Assembly: GCF_000143415.4 (NCBI RefSeq)
Contig: NW_003314348.1
Span: 129,309 to 193,308, forward strand
Reading direction: 5' to 3'
DNA length: 64,000 bases
Source: Selaginella moellendorffii
Lineage: Eukaryota; Streptophyta; Lycopodiopsida; Selaginellales; Selaginellaceae
Under the pieces are notes generated by a model that saw only the letters and a program-made list of their open reading frames with translations, was not told the origin of the DNA and searched no databases. Shown piece after piece: positions 51,205-62,984 of the stretch; position 1 is the first letter of the stretch; each line of letters starts with the position of its first letter. The position numbers and the translations under genes are program-made.

Positions 51205-53159
51205 CATTGTAATGCACTTGATTTTAAAACCAAACTTCAAACCTATTACACTACAAAATAAAGATCTAATACATACCTAATATCCTCTATGAGCATTAGC
51301 TCCCTATAGCCAACTTTTAAATACAGAACAATATTAAATAGTATTTGGCACAATTTCAATATGCCGGTGGCCCAAGTAAGGAGGTGCATACCCCATTAGC
51401 TAAAACAACATGGAACTTGGGCTTAGGCCTAAGCCAAATGCCAAATAAAAAATAAAATAACTTAATGGGAGCCAAACTAATGTCTCAAGCATGCTATCCT
51501 TACTTCACATTTAGAACCCTCTATAGCTCCCCCAATACAAAACACACACCTTGGGAGTCTTAAGAGTTAGTCTCTAAGACAAACTTAAAAACTTATTAAA
51601 GGTAGAATGGTGTTAGATTGTGAATCAAGACACAAAATAATACCACAGTGTTCTTGATATTCTCCACATTTCGTAAATATACCTCTCAGGTAGATTTAGA
51701 TGCTTATTATAAATAGCATATATATCCGAAACAGAACCAACATATGGGGCATAATAGTGAGGGTGTCTAACAGACATGATGACTAAGTTCAATATCATAG
51801 GGTTCCTAACACTAACAATGCAAGTAAACAAATAAATTTCTTTAACCAAACCAAGTATCCTTAACTAATAACATTTAGAAATTCCATTATGCTCATTTGG
51901 TTAGATAGAGACCATGTCCAGAATTAATAGTACTAATCTTATGTAAGACAATTAGTTATCCATCTGGAATCAGTAATATTGATCCATTATGCTCATTTAA
52001 TTAAATAGAGACCATGCCCAGAATTAATAGTACTATTCTTATATAAGACAATTAATTATCCAAAATCAATAATATTGATCTTATGTGAGATAATCATTAT
52101 GTTTGTGGATGCCCTACAAGATGAAGGATATACTATATATATAATTTCAATATTTTAGGGTAAGAATATACCTTGCTCAAGAGTATAGCCACTAATAAAC
52201 GGGAATTGAACTCGTACTATTTGCATATAATAATACACCCTATCTTAATCCAACTGAAAAAAGGGGTAATTGTTTAATAAAAGATTTTTTAATGGCTATT
52301 TTATCCATATTTACTCTAATGTTTTAAGGATCCACAATGATAGTATATATAAATTTCATCCTATAGTCATATATATTACATCTACAAAATGTAAAAAGTG
52401 CCTAAAAGCCATTATATTGTTCTTGCATCTCAATTTACAATCTAGTGCCATTCAAATTTTCCAAAACTAATTCCTAGAACTAAGATGAAAGCCTCAAAAA
52501 GAAGCTCTCATGTGTGTGTGGGGGGGGGGGGTGTCTAAGGGACTCAAAATATATAGATATATAGTAAAGATAGTGGTTAGAAACATAGTTAACCATTTGT
52601 GGTTTTGCCAACCAAGGCATAACTTGTAGTCACACCTTTGACAATTTTATATATCATCTTTCTCCATCGATTGAGGATGTTCCATCACTTCTGGCACATT
52701 CTGTTCTAGAACTAGACTAGAGCTGGAGTATTCAAGAATTTCCAGACCATCATTAAGTGCAATTGGATCATGCATTAGCTTGGGCCTTGAGGGGAGTATA
52801 AGATCCCATCAAGTGGTAGGATATGGGGAGTAGTGGGGCAAGTGAGGATCTAAAGCTCTTGGGTGTTGTTACAAGACGTGCTTAGCTTTGGCAAAGTGTG
52901 GAGAAGATTCCTACTTAGCATCTTAAGGCTGGGAGCAAATTTTCCTGCAACAATGGCTGATGCTTATGTTCACTTTAGGTGTAACACTTTGCTTAAAACA
53001 ACTAAATTGGTATTCTAGCCACTAATGTAATATTTTTTCTTTCTGTATCTGTTATTTTCTCTTTTTGTCCCTGAAAAACAAAAAATTGAATAATATATTA
53101 TTCTTTAACAAGTAAACCATATTTTAATTTTAAACCTGACCTAACGAAATGTAGGGTTC
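51205..53159. repeat. decayed repeats and ArfGAP promoter side
   Basis: About 51290-51600 and 52320-52625 match the repeat family at 46255-46800 in opposite orientations. A run of 11 G bases lies near 52520, like the one near 46507 in the related copy. The last 400 bases are less AT-rich and should include the ArfGAP promoter. No gene is seen. Confidence 0.5.
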
Positions 53160-53749
53160 ATGGCGAGCAATGCACAGAAGGAGGCGGATTCGCACCTCAA
53201 AGCTCTGATGGCATGGCCAGAGAATCAGAAATGTGCTGACTGTGGAGCCTCCAAGCCTCGGTTTGCATCCATCACGCTGGCTGTCTTTCTGTGCAATCGC
53301 TGCTACGGGATCCATCGCGGCGTCGGTGCTCACATCACGCGCACCAAATGCGTGGGGTTGGATCGATGGGGCCCCGAGGAAGTGCATCGCATGAAATGCA
53401 TTGGGAATGCGGTCGCATCGGCGTATTGGGAGCGTAAGTGTGAGAACTTCACTCCCTTTATCTTTCTTTTTATCCTGGACTGATTTGGCGTTCTTTTAAT
53501 TTTGTAGAGAGACTGCCTCAAGGAATCCAGCGGCCATCGCCGGAATCGCCGGACTCGGAGGTGGAGAGATGGATCAGAGACAAGTACGAGAAGAGGCTCT
53601 TCTGCCCTCCGGATTTGCCTCCTCCCGAAGCTCCAAAGTTTGCGATCGAGGTACTTCAAAGAGTTTTCTTCGCTGATACTTTGCTAAAAGGTTTTTGACA
53701 GGAAACGGGAGCGTCAGTACGTTCTTCCGACTGGAAACCATTTGGATAG
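53160..53749 (+). CDS. small ArfGAP-domain protein
   Basis: Three exons (53160-53433, 53508-53650, 53702-53749) give 154 residues. The domain has the ArfGAP zinc finger CX2CX16CX2C (C25, C28, C45, C48) followed by GIHR with the arginine finger R53, and the tail IRDKYEKR seen after the finger in plant AGD proteins. It should stimulate GTP hydrolysis by ARF GTPases on Golgi or endosomal membranes. The protein is only the catalytic domain; plant homologues usually carry a C2 domain or a long tail. Further exons could be missing, because the last exon is defined only by one acceptor and a TAG 48 bases later. All four zinc ligands are present. Confidence 0.8.
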
Positions 53750-54798
53750 ATGGATACGTTTGGAATCCAAGTGCCTGGAACTTCTGTTACTTGATAGCGA
53801 TCTCTGGCTTGCGTGCCGCAGCCGGAATAGTTAGATCCAAGAGATCCAAGGGAATTCTGGTCTTCTACAACTCCACAAACTAAGTACACAAGCTTTTTTT
53901 TTACCTTCTGGCAAGTTGGCGGGGCATGTTTTCTTAACTTGTCTCTTAGATGTCACTTTTCACCAAAAGAGTTTTGGCAAGATCCGCACCGGGATAGCGA
54001 TTGATCGCTCCCGCTAACTATCCAATTTCTGTTCATGATGTGGCTCTCTCCGAGCAAGATGTGTCGCTTTTACAAAAGCTGACGTGAGTCCTCTCTGTCG
54101 CCAGCGAGATCCGTGCTCGCTTTGCCAGCCACACACCTCTTACATCTCGAGAAGTTACGCGAGAACATTTGTTTCAAGAATGGCTGACGGACTCGTTGTT
54201 GGATTGATCCCCAGGAAGACAAAGGGAGGCCACGTCGGGAAGTCGGGCAAAGACACGAGATCATCAATCTCCTCATCAATCATCAACTTGTTTCGTGTAG
54301 GTTTGATCAACTTCCGGTCTGCAGGTCAACGCAAATTAAACCTTCCCACATGGGCAGACCTAGAAGCATCGCTCATCAATGAGGTCAACGTGGAATCATT
54401 AACGACCGCAGCTACTACTACTACCGAGTCCACCCTGGTCAACATATGGTCAATTGAGGTCAACACTCCAGCACGCTTCTAACACTCGCACCAACCACAA
54501 GAGATCCCCCTGGAATCTTGGTGGATCCCTCTCTTTTACAGCGGTGTGGGATGGTTTGGCTTTGCGCCGGGGCGAGTCTTGTGTGAACCACGTGGATTTT
54601 GTTTTGAGCAATAACGCCATTTCTTTGTACTTCCAACTTGGGTGACGGAAATGTACAAGGCGAGTTGATCGCCAATCCTATCAATCAAGCTGCTATCAAT
54701 CTAGAGCCTTTACTCTCCTATAAGTTGAGAAGCTTATAAATGGTGGTGGTGGTGGTAGTGTTGTGAAATGTATACTGTTGAGCTGATCCTCTCGATCA
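53750..54798. other. spacer between ArfGAP and the reductase gene
   Basis: The neighbouring genes converge on this interval. Several short open frames occur but none has a recognisable domain, and I see no splice-supported gene. It may contain lost exons of the ArfGAP gene. Confidence 0.4.
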
Positions 54799-55923
54799 TC
54801 AATAGACGAGAGCCGAGAGTTTCTTGTTGGAGAGGATCTGCTCATTGCTGCCAAGGAAACGAGCGCGAAAGTCGAGTCAGAGAAGATGGAAGTGCCAGTT
54901 TGATGCATAGATAACCAAACCTTTTCTTGACATTGCTGCCAGTGACAATGTCTCCGAAGCATATGTATCGCCCCACCGCGTTGGGCTTCTCCAGAGCTAC
55001 GAGATGCGCAGACGCAACTTCTTCAACGTGAGCGTACGCCAGCACTTCGTCACGGTGGAGTTGCCTCAATCCTGGTCCATTTTGACAAAAGATTATCGCT
55101 CGTTCAAAACTTGTAAGTTCTTGGGGAGCTACCTTGTATCGAGGGATCCCGGGAAACAACCGTGGCCGGATTTAAGACCACCATATCGAGGCCTTTGTCG
55201 AGGGCGAGAGCCCAGGCAGCGCGCTCGGCCAACGTTTTCGAGAGAGGCGACCATAGCTGAGCTCAAGAACAAGACAAGGAATAGTGTCAGGGCGACAGTG
55301 TGATGGACACACACGCAAATCTTACCTTGTTTTCTCTGCAAAAATCCAGATTTGTCCAGCACTTCTCGTCCAGAGAAGTTTCCTCCTGCGTGTAGACAAT
55401 GGTGGAGAGACACGAGGTAAGAACCAAGCGCCTGACGGTCTCGGAGTTGGCGCACGCCTCCACGACATTGAGAACTCCCTTGATTTCGTACTCGATCATG
55501 TCGGCCTGGAAGAAAAAGAAGAAAGAATCTTTCTAGCTCGCAAGAAAAACATTAAACGAGAGTGTTTCTTTGGCTCACCGGATAGTCTCGCATTCCATTC
55601 ATGTCGTGTGGCGCTGGCGAGTGGATCACTCCCGAGCAGCCCCGGATCGTCTTTGCGAGGCTCTTGTAATTGAGAACGTCGACCGAGACGAGGTGGAGCC
55701 TTTGCGCGGCTCCTGGCAAAGATTGGAGCTGGGAAAGCTCCTCTGCGAGAGATCACAGCTCGTTAGGAAGATCACATCATGATCCAAAGAACCTACCTGA
55801 GCTTATACGGACTCCACAACGAACAGAGTATCCTCGCTCCAGAAGCAGCTTCACAATCCAAGAGCCCATCAATTCCCAGCTCCCGGTGACACACACGAGA
55901 TCGACAGTGTCCTCAGCACCCAT
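54799..55923 (-). CDS. CCR/DFR-superfamily reductase with altered catalytic motifs
   Basis: Six minus-strand exons (55923-55797, 55742-55579, 55505-55326, 55256-55133, 55071-54921, 54847-54799) join in frame to 264 residues. The fold is an extended short-chain reductase like cinnamoyl-CoA reductase or dihydroflavonol reductase: [54 protein letters not shown] and VVLNPATVV. The NAD(P) glycine loop, normally TGAxGFIGSW, reads [10 protein letters not shown], and the catalytic tyrosine of YxxxK is serine (SPLSK). The C-terminus is about 40-60 residues short, and its last join uses a weak donor. It may have lost activity or changed role. CHIL lies just upstream on the same strand. Confidence 0.78.
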
Positions 55924-56316
55924 TGTAAGACCAGAGAAATAAAAACAAGAAAAGAAACGAGGGAGAGAGACGAGAGATCAAAGAGTGGCGGCGATGAGTG
56001 GAGGAATTGGGGGGCGCGGGGCGGGATTTTATAAGCAGGAGCAACGAGAGGCCACGAAACCCAATTCGGGTAAAAAGGCGAAACGTGGAGGGAGTCAATC
56101 TATGGCGGGGTTGACTCGCGGCGACCGGCAACGACCGCGAGAAGATGGCTGGCTATGGCGCGCCGAGAGAAAGAGAGAATGACATTAAATACGTACAGGT
56201 GGGGAGACAAGATCGTGACCGTTCGTTGCGGGCGGTAAATGCGACACAAGCAACGGTGATGGTGCCTAATACTATGGGTTATTCAAATGATTTTGATTGG
56301 ATTGATTAATCATAGA

Positions 56317-57112
56317 CTAGCACTCAGTAGCGATGCTCTTGGCCACAGATTCTACAGTGGAGGGTGTCATGGAGTTTTCTCCCAAAATCCACTCGATAAT
56401 GGAAGTGGAAACGTTCTCGTTGTTGACAATGAAGCTGGAAGGAGCTTTTGATCCTTCCTCGTGAACGAAAACCTGCGAGAATCATACATTGATTTGGAAA
56501 AAAATCTTTCCTGAGAGGAATTTTTGAGATCTTGCCTCAACGTGAGAGCTTGACGATGGCCACGAGTAGACGATGGTGGAGTTTGGCTCCAGTTTCTTGC
56601 TCTGGAAGAACTCGCAGAGATTTGCGAGAGCTATCTCCTCGTCCTCCTCGTATTTGTCATCGTAGGCTAGCCTGTCGCGAACGCTGGTCTCGATTGTGGA
56701 TGCGTACTGGCTCCCAAGTTGCCCCTTGACGAGCAAGATCTTGATGAGCTTGGAAACCGGAGCTGCGAATTTTTTCTAAGATTTTATTTTTCTTCCCGAG
56801 CGAAAAGAATTGAATCACTCACCTTGTATGAGCTGCTGGAAAAACGCACTGCCATCCTTGAGGAGCTCGGATACCGGGAGGCACTTGAAGGACTGGAGAT
56901 GATCCTTGACTTGCGGAGCAAAGTAAACGCCGATCTTGGTGAAGATGACGTGAATTGTCTCGATGGTCATGTCCGTGATGCCTGCGAAAAAAGCAATGGT
57001 CCGCAATCACAGCGAGCAGCAAACAGAGATTCTTACCATGCCCCAGGAGAATGAGTGTCTCCGACGAGGAGGGAGATTGAATGGATTGCGCAAAAGTGGG
57101 ATCCATCTCCAT
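56317..57112 (-). CDS. CHIL: chalcone isomerase-like protein (CHIL, type IV)
   Basis: Four minus-strand exons (57112-57037, 56981-56823, 56762-56536, 56472-56317) give 205 residues, the usual CHIL size. The CHI fold is recognised by LLGHGITDMTIETIHV, FTKIGVYF, FFQQLIQAPVSKLI, VRDRLAYDDKYEEDEE and FIVNNENV. The DKYEE stretch and GITD motif are typical of CHIL (also called EFP), which lacks isomerase activity; it binds chalcone synthase and raises the yield of naringenin chalcone. The catalytic Arg of true CHI (RG in the GVRG-type motif) is replaced by TD, supporting a non-catalytic role. Intron 3 begins with GC (56535-56534). The gene stops 394 bp upstream of the reductase start. Binding to chalcone synthase is known for the family and is not shown here. 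Confidence 0.9.
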
Positions 57113-57387
57113 CGCTTGAGCTTGGCCACTGGAGAAAAAAGCACGAAAGAAAGAAGAAAAAGAGAATTCAAGTGCTTCTATCTTTGCGTACTCCAAAGCA
57201 TTGAAGACAGGGATGAGAGGAGGGCATTGGGGAAACGTTGAGAAGATCGACAGTAGCCACGTCTTTGTTGTGTGAGGTCCCAAACTCCGCTGATTCTCCT
57301 CCTACCCGACGACGCTCGGCTTGACTGGCCGGTGTCAAAGAGAATTATTAGGGTTCTTCATAATCCATTTGAAATATTTGTAATGTT

Positions 57388-59332
57388 ATGTGCCCTAAAT
57401 CGATGAGAGCATTGAGGAGCATGAAGGCGATGCTCGCCTTGGGTGGGATTACTGCGGTGTGGCTCTTCTTCCAATGGATCATGCTTCTAGGTACCAACAT
57501 TGGATCTATCTCCTCAAATCCTCTTCCTATCGTTTTTTTGGTTTGGATTTCTAGTTCCAAAGCCCTGGGTTTCTCTATCGCATGAAGATAAGAGCACATT
57601 GAAGGAGTTCCATGGTAAATTTCATCAGTGTGTTGTAAGTGCTGGCGAGCTTATCAAGTTTTATCCTGGCTGCGATGATTTGCTTGCAGCGAACAAACGG
57701 GATTGGAATCTACAGCAGGTCTATGGATTACTGCACTGCAAACTTCTACTTTTCTCATGATACTGAAGCGAAATGGGTATGCTTCAATAGTTTTCATGGT
57801 TGTTTTGATCTCCTCGCTTGTTTTATAGACGGATCCAAAGACTGGAAATCTCGAGCCTCTCACTTACAATCTGGATTTGTGCGAGGCAATGAGAATCTGG
57901 GAACAAGTGAGATTTTTTTTGGTTTCTTGACATCTTTTTTTGCTTATACATGAATGAACTTAAAATTTGCTCCAGGTTCGCAACAGCAGTACGATTCTTA
58001 CAAAGGAATACATCGATGGTTTACCAAATGGCTGGCATGACTACGCTTGGAAGAGAATCAACAAAGGCATTTTGCTGTATGTGATTCTTTTTCTTTTGGT
58101 TTTAATACCATTAAACATGACAACGCACAGGAGAAATTGCGAGGATAAAAAGCTGTGCTTGGATAAACTATCGAAAGTGCTGCCAGATACTCCACCCTTT
58201 GTGCCTCGTCAATTTGGACGCTGTGCTGTTGTGGGAAATTCTGGTGACTTGCTCAAGGCAAAGTTTGGCAGGGAAATAGACGGCTTCGACGCTGTAGTAA
58301 GGCATAATGGTGCTCCAATAGAGGTAAATGATTTTTTTCTTTACGATTCGTGTTATCATTCGATATCCTGATAGTTCGTGACAGAACTATACAGATTATG
58401 TTGGCTCCAAGCGTAGCTTTCGACTTCTCAACCGCGGATCTGCCAAGGCGCTGGACAAAGTAGCAGAATTGGATGGTTAGTAGCTTTAAGTTTTTGATGT
58501 TCTATAGTTAAATGGATATCTCAGGAACGGGAAAGGAAGTTCTGATTGTCAAAACCACGATCCATGACGTGATGACGAAAATGATCAAGGTAATCTTTCT
58601 GTCGTCTCTGGTTTCTCGTTTAAGCTCTGTAGTTTCATCAGGAAATACCGATCATCAATCCAGTTTATTTGATGCTCGGTGCGTCCTTAAGCTCTTCGGC
58701 AAAGGGGACCGGCGTAAAAGCTTTGGAGTTTGCATTATCAGTTTGCGAGACGGTGGATATCTACGGATTTACTGTCGATCCTGGCTACGTTGAATGGTTT
58801 CCTTCTCTTTCTTTACTTTTTTCCTGCTGCTTGAATTCTACTTCACGTTTTTACAGGTCTCGGTATTTCTCGGAATCAAGAGGCGGTCACACTCCGCTAC
58901 TGGGAAGAGCTTATTACCAAATGATGGAGTGCTTAGGAGTAAGAAGAACTACTTCATCTCGATGATTTAGCTAATCCATTGCGTTTTGCAGCTAATCCGG
59001 ATCCACTCGCCAATGCGCTTGGCAAGGGGCAGCAAAAGTGGCCAAGTTCCCAGCAAAAGCACTCTTGATGCTGCAAGAAGAGTTTCTCAAAAGATAGTGA
59101 GGTGAGGTTTCTTACACTGTAGAAAAGTCACTCAAGTTTTTTGTGGGCCTCACGCAGGAACGATGCTCACAGTGATCCACTGAGCTCTTGTTCTATATGG
59201 AAAAAGAGGTCGCACGGCCATCGCCGTGTGCTTCCAGCGAGTAAAAAAGCGGCCGAGCACGATAGAGTCGTAAAGAGCGTCACTCAGTACCCACTAGAGC
59301 ATGGCACTGGGATGCTTTGTGTCCAAAGCTAG
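57388..59332 (+). CDS. GT29 sialyltransferase-like glycosyltransferase
   Basis: Twelve exons (57388-57490, 57555-57634, 57690-57776, 57829-57906, 57976-58076, 58131-58323, 58385-58475, 58525-58589, 58642-58796, 58857-58938, 58992-59101, 59158-59332) join in frame to 439 residues. A type II signal anchor (about residues 14-32) indicates a Golgi enzyme. Sialyl motif L ([12 protein letters not shown], then [11 protein letters not shown]) and motif S ([22 protein letters not shown]) are clear, and [17 protein letters not shown] matches the end of the catalytic domain. Plants lack confirmed sialic acid pathways; related plant proteins are proposed to transfer Kdo-like or other sugars to pectin, so the donor is uncertain. 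Motif residues are intact and an active transferase is plausible. Confidence 0.92.
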
Positions 59333-59793
59333 CGCGTTTGCTCCAACCTTTCAAGTCCCCACAGGTGGGCGTTTCGAATCCCGACGCGTGCAAAGCCTGC
59401 TCCATTGCCACGCGTCAAAATTATTTCCCTTCTCGGATACGAGCATTCAAAAAATTTCTTTTTTATGGCGTACAGATTTTAGGGCTTAGCGATTCCAGCG
59501 CTCTGGCGGGAGCGGCGGGTTCCGGGCGAAGCTTGTAAGTCTCTACTCGTAGATGTAGCTGCGATTTCTTCGTGTAATGCACTGGACTTTCTCGCGGCAT
59601 TGGCTAGAATGCGAGCTGCTTGAGCTTAATCCATCGCTCTTTCTCCGGAAGAACTTTCGCGATTGAGTTTAGTCCATGTTAGAGCTGCTTGAACAATCGA
59701 ATTCATCGCTTAGAAGAGGGAATTCTCACTCTTTATGGTTTTTTTTTGTGTGTTCCAGATATTGGAGGGATATTTTTCTGGATGTATATCTAG
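59333..59793. other. spacer between GT29 and SMP-C2 genes
   Basis: This should contain the GT29 3' UTR and the promoter or first non-coding exon of the next gene. An in-frame TAG directly before the ATG at 59794 could also be the end of an intron (CTAG acceptor), so an upstream coding exon is possible. Confidence 0.4.
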
Positions 59794-62464
59794 ATGGTTG
59801 TTTCTTTGGCGGTGGCTCCAGTGCCCTTGTACACAGCAATTGCCGGAGCCTGTGGAAGTACTATCGCGAGCACTCATCACAACAACGAGGCTGATGGAAA
59901 GGTGAAGCTTTCAACGTTCTTACGTATCGACTCGCGGGGGGTTCCGTTCTATGGTTTGAAGGCAGACGTCCATTTTCTATCGTCGAAACGCTGGCGCTAT
60001 ACACTCTTGACGTGCGTCGCGTTGGACAAGGGATGGAGCCAGAAGCGTAGCGGCGATTCGGGTTTTAAGCCGCTGGTAGAGCACACGTACAGAACTGCTG
60101 CAAGTTTAGTGTCCGAAGCCACAGGAAAGGAGAAGAGTTTTGAGGCTACAGTTGCTACAGGATCTACTCCAAGTTCATCATGGGACTATGCGAACTCGTC
60201 CAGGGTGCTCGGTGCCTCTCGGTTTGCTGTCCTCCTTGGAGTGGTGATCACGATTTTTGGAGCGGTGTCATTGACGGCTGTTTTATTTGGAAGGTGGTGG
60301 AATCGGTTGAGAAATCAAGACAGGAATGATTTGAAGACAAGTGATTCTTGGCCTGGAGGAGTCGCAAGTCCGTCAGTTGTGTTTGAGGCTCCCTCGGCTT
60401 TTTCGTTCTTTCTGAAGAAAGACTTGAAGCGGAAAGAGTCTGTAGAATGGGTGAACATGGTTCTTGGCAAGCTCTGGAAGATATATCGCCGTGGCTTGGA
60501 AACCTGGCTCGTTGGACTTCTTCAGCCTCTGATCGACAATCTTCATAAGCCGAGCTATGTGCGGAGAGTTGTGATCCAGCACTTTCACTTGGGAGACGAG
60601 CCCTTGACGGTAAGAAGTGTGGAAAGAAGAACATCTCGTCGAGCGAATGACTTGCAGTAAGTTGACGTGACTGTGACTATGTGAGTACTGACTGCCTTTT
60701 TATCAAGGTACCATATAGGCCTCAGGTACACGGGGGAAGCAAAGATGCGTCTTATGATCACTTTAAGCGCCGGCTTTCTTCCTGTCATGATTCCTGTTGG
60801 AGTTCGGGGTTTCGATGTGGACGGAGAAATTTGGGTGAAACTACGATTGGTTCCGTCAGAGCCGTGGATCGGCACCGCAACCTGGGCCTTCGTATCTTTG
60901 CCAAAAATAATTCTGGCCTTGGCACCTTTTGGTCTTTTCAACATAATGAGTAAGTGAGCTACTGCTCTTTGAGCCTTACTAATCGTCATTTTTGTGTTCT
61001 ACACCAGCATTTCCGTTCATTTCAAGGTATTTAATACTCTTTACTTTTGTCAATTTCTGGCTCTCTAAGTTTTGATTGTGTGCATGAAGATTTTTGACAA
61101 AGCTGCTTACCGAAGATCTGCCACAGCTGTTTGTAAGGCCGAACAAGATAGTTGTCAATTTTCTAAAAAATCCGGCAAGTGGTCCATTTGCTCAACAGTT
61201 TCAAGACGAAGGTGTTAACGTGGAAGGCAGCAAAGACTTTACTGGGGAGTTGTCTGTCACTCTAATGGATGCACGGAAGCTGAAGTATTTCCCAATTGGT
61301 GAGTTAGTTTTTTTTGGATTTGAACGATTTCATTGACATTATTGTACCTCCCAGGTAAGACGGATCCGTATGTAAAACTGATGTTGGGCGATCAAGTGAT
61401 TCGTAGCAAGAAAAACAGCCAAACATCTATCATCGGACCTCCGGGAGCCCCGATATGGAATCAAGTAAGTTTTTCTTCGTTTACAAACGATACGACGGTG
61501 TTTGGTGCATTTACAGGACTTTCAGCTGCTGGTTGAGGACCCAAAGACCCAAAAAGTAGCTGTCCGTGTTCGAGATGCCGTTGGCTTGGGAGTTTTCACT
61601 ATCGGGTATGGCGAGGTAAATGATCCTTCAGTCTGAAAACTATATGCTGATGTGCCTCTTTGTTTTGTAGATTGATCTGAGCACACTACAAGATACCGTT
61701 CCTGTTGATAAAATCGTGACACTTCGAGGTGGCTGGGGTTTTCCTAAACGTTTTGCTGGAGAGATTATGGTCCGATTGACTTACAAGGCATATGTGGAAG
61801 ATGATGAGGAAGAAGATGACGGGCCTTTCAATCAACTCTCGGACGTCGAATTGGACTCGGACAAGGACGAGTTTAGTACGAGGAAATTCTTTCGCAAGAA
61901 GAGGAGACTGGACTTTCTGAGGGACTTATTCGCTGCTGTGAACGTCGTCATCAAGGACTTCGGCTACGATAACGTCCTTGTAGAACCAAAGAAATTCGTC
62001 GACAAGAAGCGAGAACACGCGCAAGGTGATGGTCACAGGGGATCATCTCAAAGTGAACCGAGGCGTCACGGTGATACGGGACGGCTACCGCCTTCAAAAG
62101 CCAAACACAGACAGGTGCCACCATCTCAAAGTGACGATGGCGCTGGGAAGAAATCACAGGAGGTGACGGACCAGGGAAACTTGCAAGAACCAAGACCTGA
62201 TATTCCTGCACAGACACCGGAAGCCGAGAAAGAACAAGCCGAAAAAGAACAAGCTGAGGAGACAAGAAGAACGAGCTTGAACTCCGGAGGTGGAAGAACC
62301 AAAGCTTCCGGACGGTGGACCGAGAGTAAGCAGTAGATCATCTTTTCTCAGTTCCTCAGTCGTGGTTTGCTGCAGATCCAGCAGTGTTGTGGCTTGGTCT
62401 AGCGACGGGCATTGCGCTGCTGGCAGCGCTAAGCCTCAACTTCTCCAACTTGGTCAATCCGTGA
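59794..62464 (+). CDS. SMP-C2 lipid-transfer-type membrane protein
   Basis: Eight exons (59794-60656, 60708-60949, 61008-61026, 61090-61298, 61355-61464, 61517-61615, 61671-62325, 62376-62464) join in frame to 761 residues. A membrane span lies at about 145-165, followed by an SMP lipid-binding domain (about 214-405: ESVEWVNMVLGKLW, WLVGLLQPLIDN), a single C2 domain (about 430-560: GELSVTLMDARKL, KTDPYVKLMLGD), a charged linker, and a C-terminal span (about 735-757). This resembles the plant NTMC2/synaptotagmin-like proteins that tether membranes at contact sites and move lipids. Exon 3 is only 19 nt. The C2 domain keeps few of the expected calcium-binding Asp residues. The N-terminus could extend into an upstream exon. 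Confidence 0.87.
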
Positions 62465-62573
62465 TCATTTTGCAATTTTTTGTAAGTAAGTTCGCAATGT
62501 TATTACGATTCTTTTCCTGTCAATAGCCAGAAGAGAAAGGCAGGGATTTAACTCTCTAGCCGATCGAAAATTG

Positions 62574-62783
62574 CTACTGGAGACCAATTCTTTGCGCTAC
62601 AGACCCCTTGCTTCTATCCTGCCCGAGCGACGACGACGCCGATACCTTGGAAGGTCGGGAAGGAGCTCCCTCACCAGTAGTGGCCGCGGCAGCGGCGGCG
62701 GCGGCGGCGCGCTTGCGAGCATCCTCCAGCTCCTCCTTGTCCTCCGCCTTGAGCTCCAGGCGCGTGGGCTTGCGACGCAGCAT
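62574..62783 (-). CDS. CDC26: anaphase-promoting complex subunit CDC26 (APC12)
   Basis: A single exon of 69 codons begins MLRRKPTRLELKAEDKEE, the highly conserved opening of CDC26, and ends near QRIGL, a second conserved patch. CDC26 is a small subunit of the APC/C ubiquitin ligase whose N-terminus inserts into the TPR groove of the APC6/CDC16 subunit and stabilises it. Length is typical or slightly short. The middle contains an alanine run of about nine residues encoded by GC-rich repeats, which differs from other versions. The gene is convergent with the SMP-C2 gene, with stop codons 110 bp apart, and lies downstream of ISU on the same strand. Confidence 0.92.
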   Translation of the reverse strand: MLRRKPTRLELKAEDKEELEDARKRAAAAAAAAATTGEGAPSRPSKVSASSSLGQDRSKGSVAQRIGLQ

Positions 62784-62984
62784 TTTGACCGATCAATTCT
62801 TTAGGGTTCTTATCTTAAGTTCTTTCTCCGTACATTCCTGTGATAGTTTTCGGGATTTTACATTTTGTTATCCGTACATCCACGTCACTATGACCAAGGG
62901 CCTAAATTCGTAGGAATTCCCCCTATGATGTGTCTGAAACTCGAGGGAAGCTAGGCTTAGATGGCGGTGCTATCTATCTTACAA

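Noticed and set aside
42517-53159. Repeat block as a satellite array or CRISPR-like structure
   Set aside because: Repeats are dispersed and nested LTR-type copies of different age. Units are not regularly spaced and no array is present.
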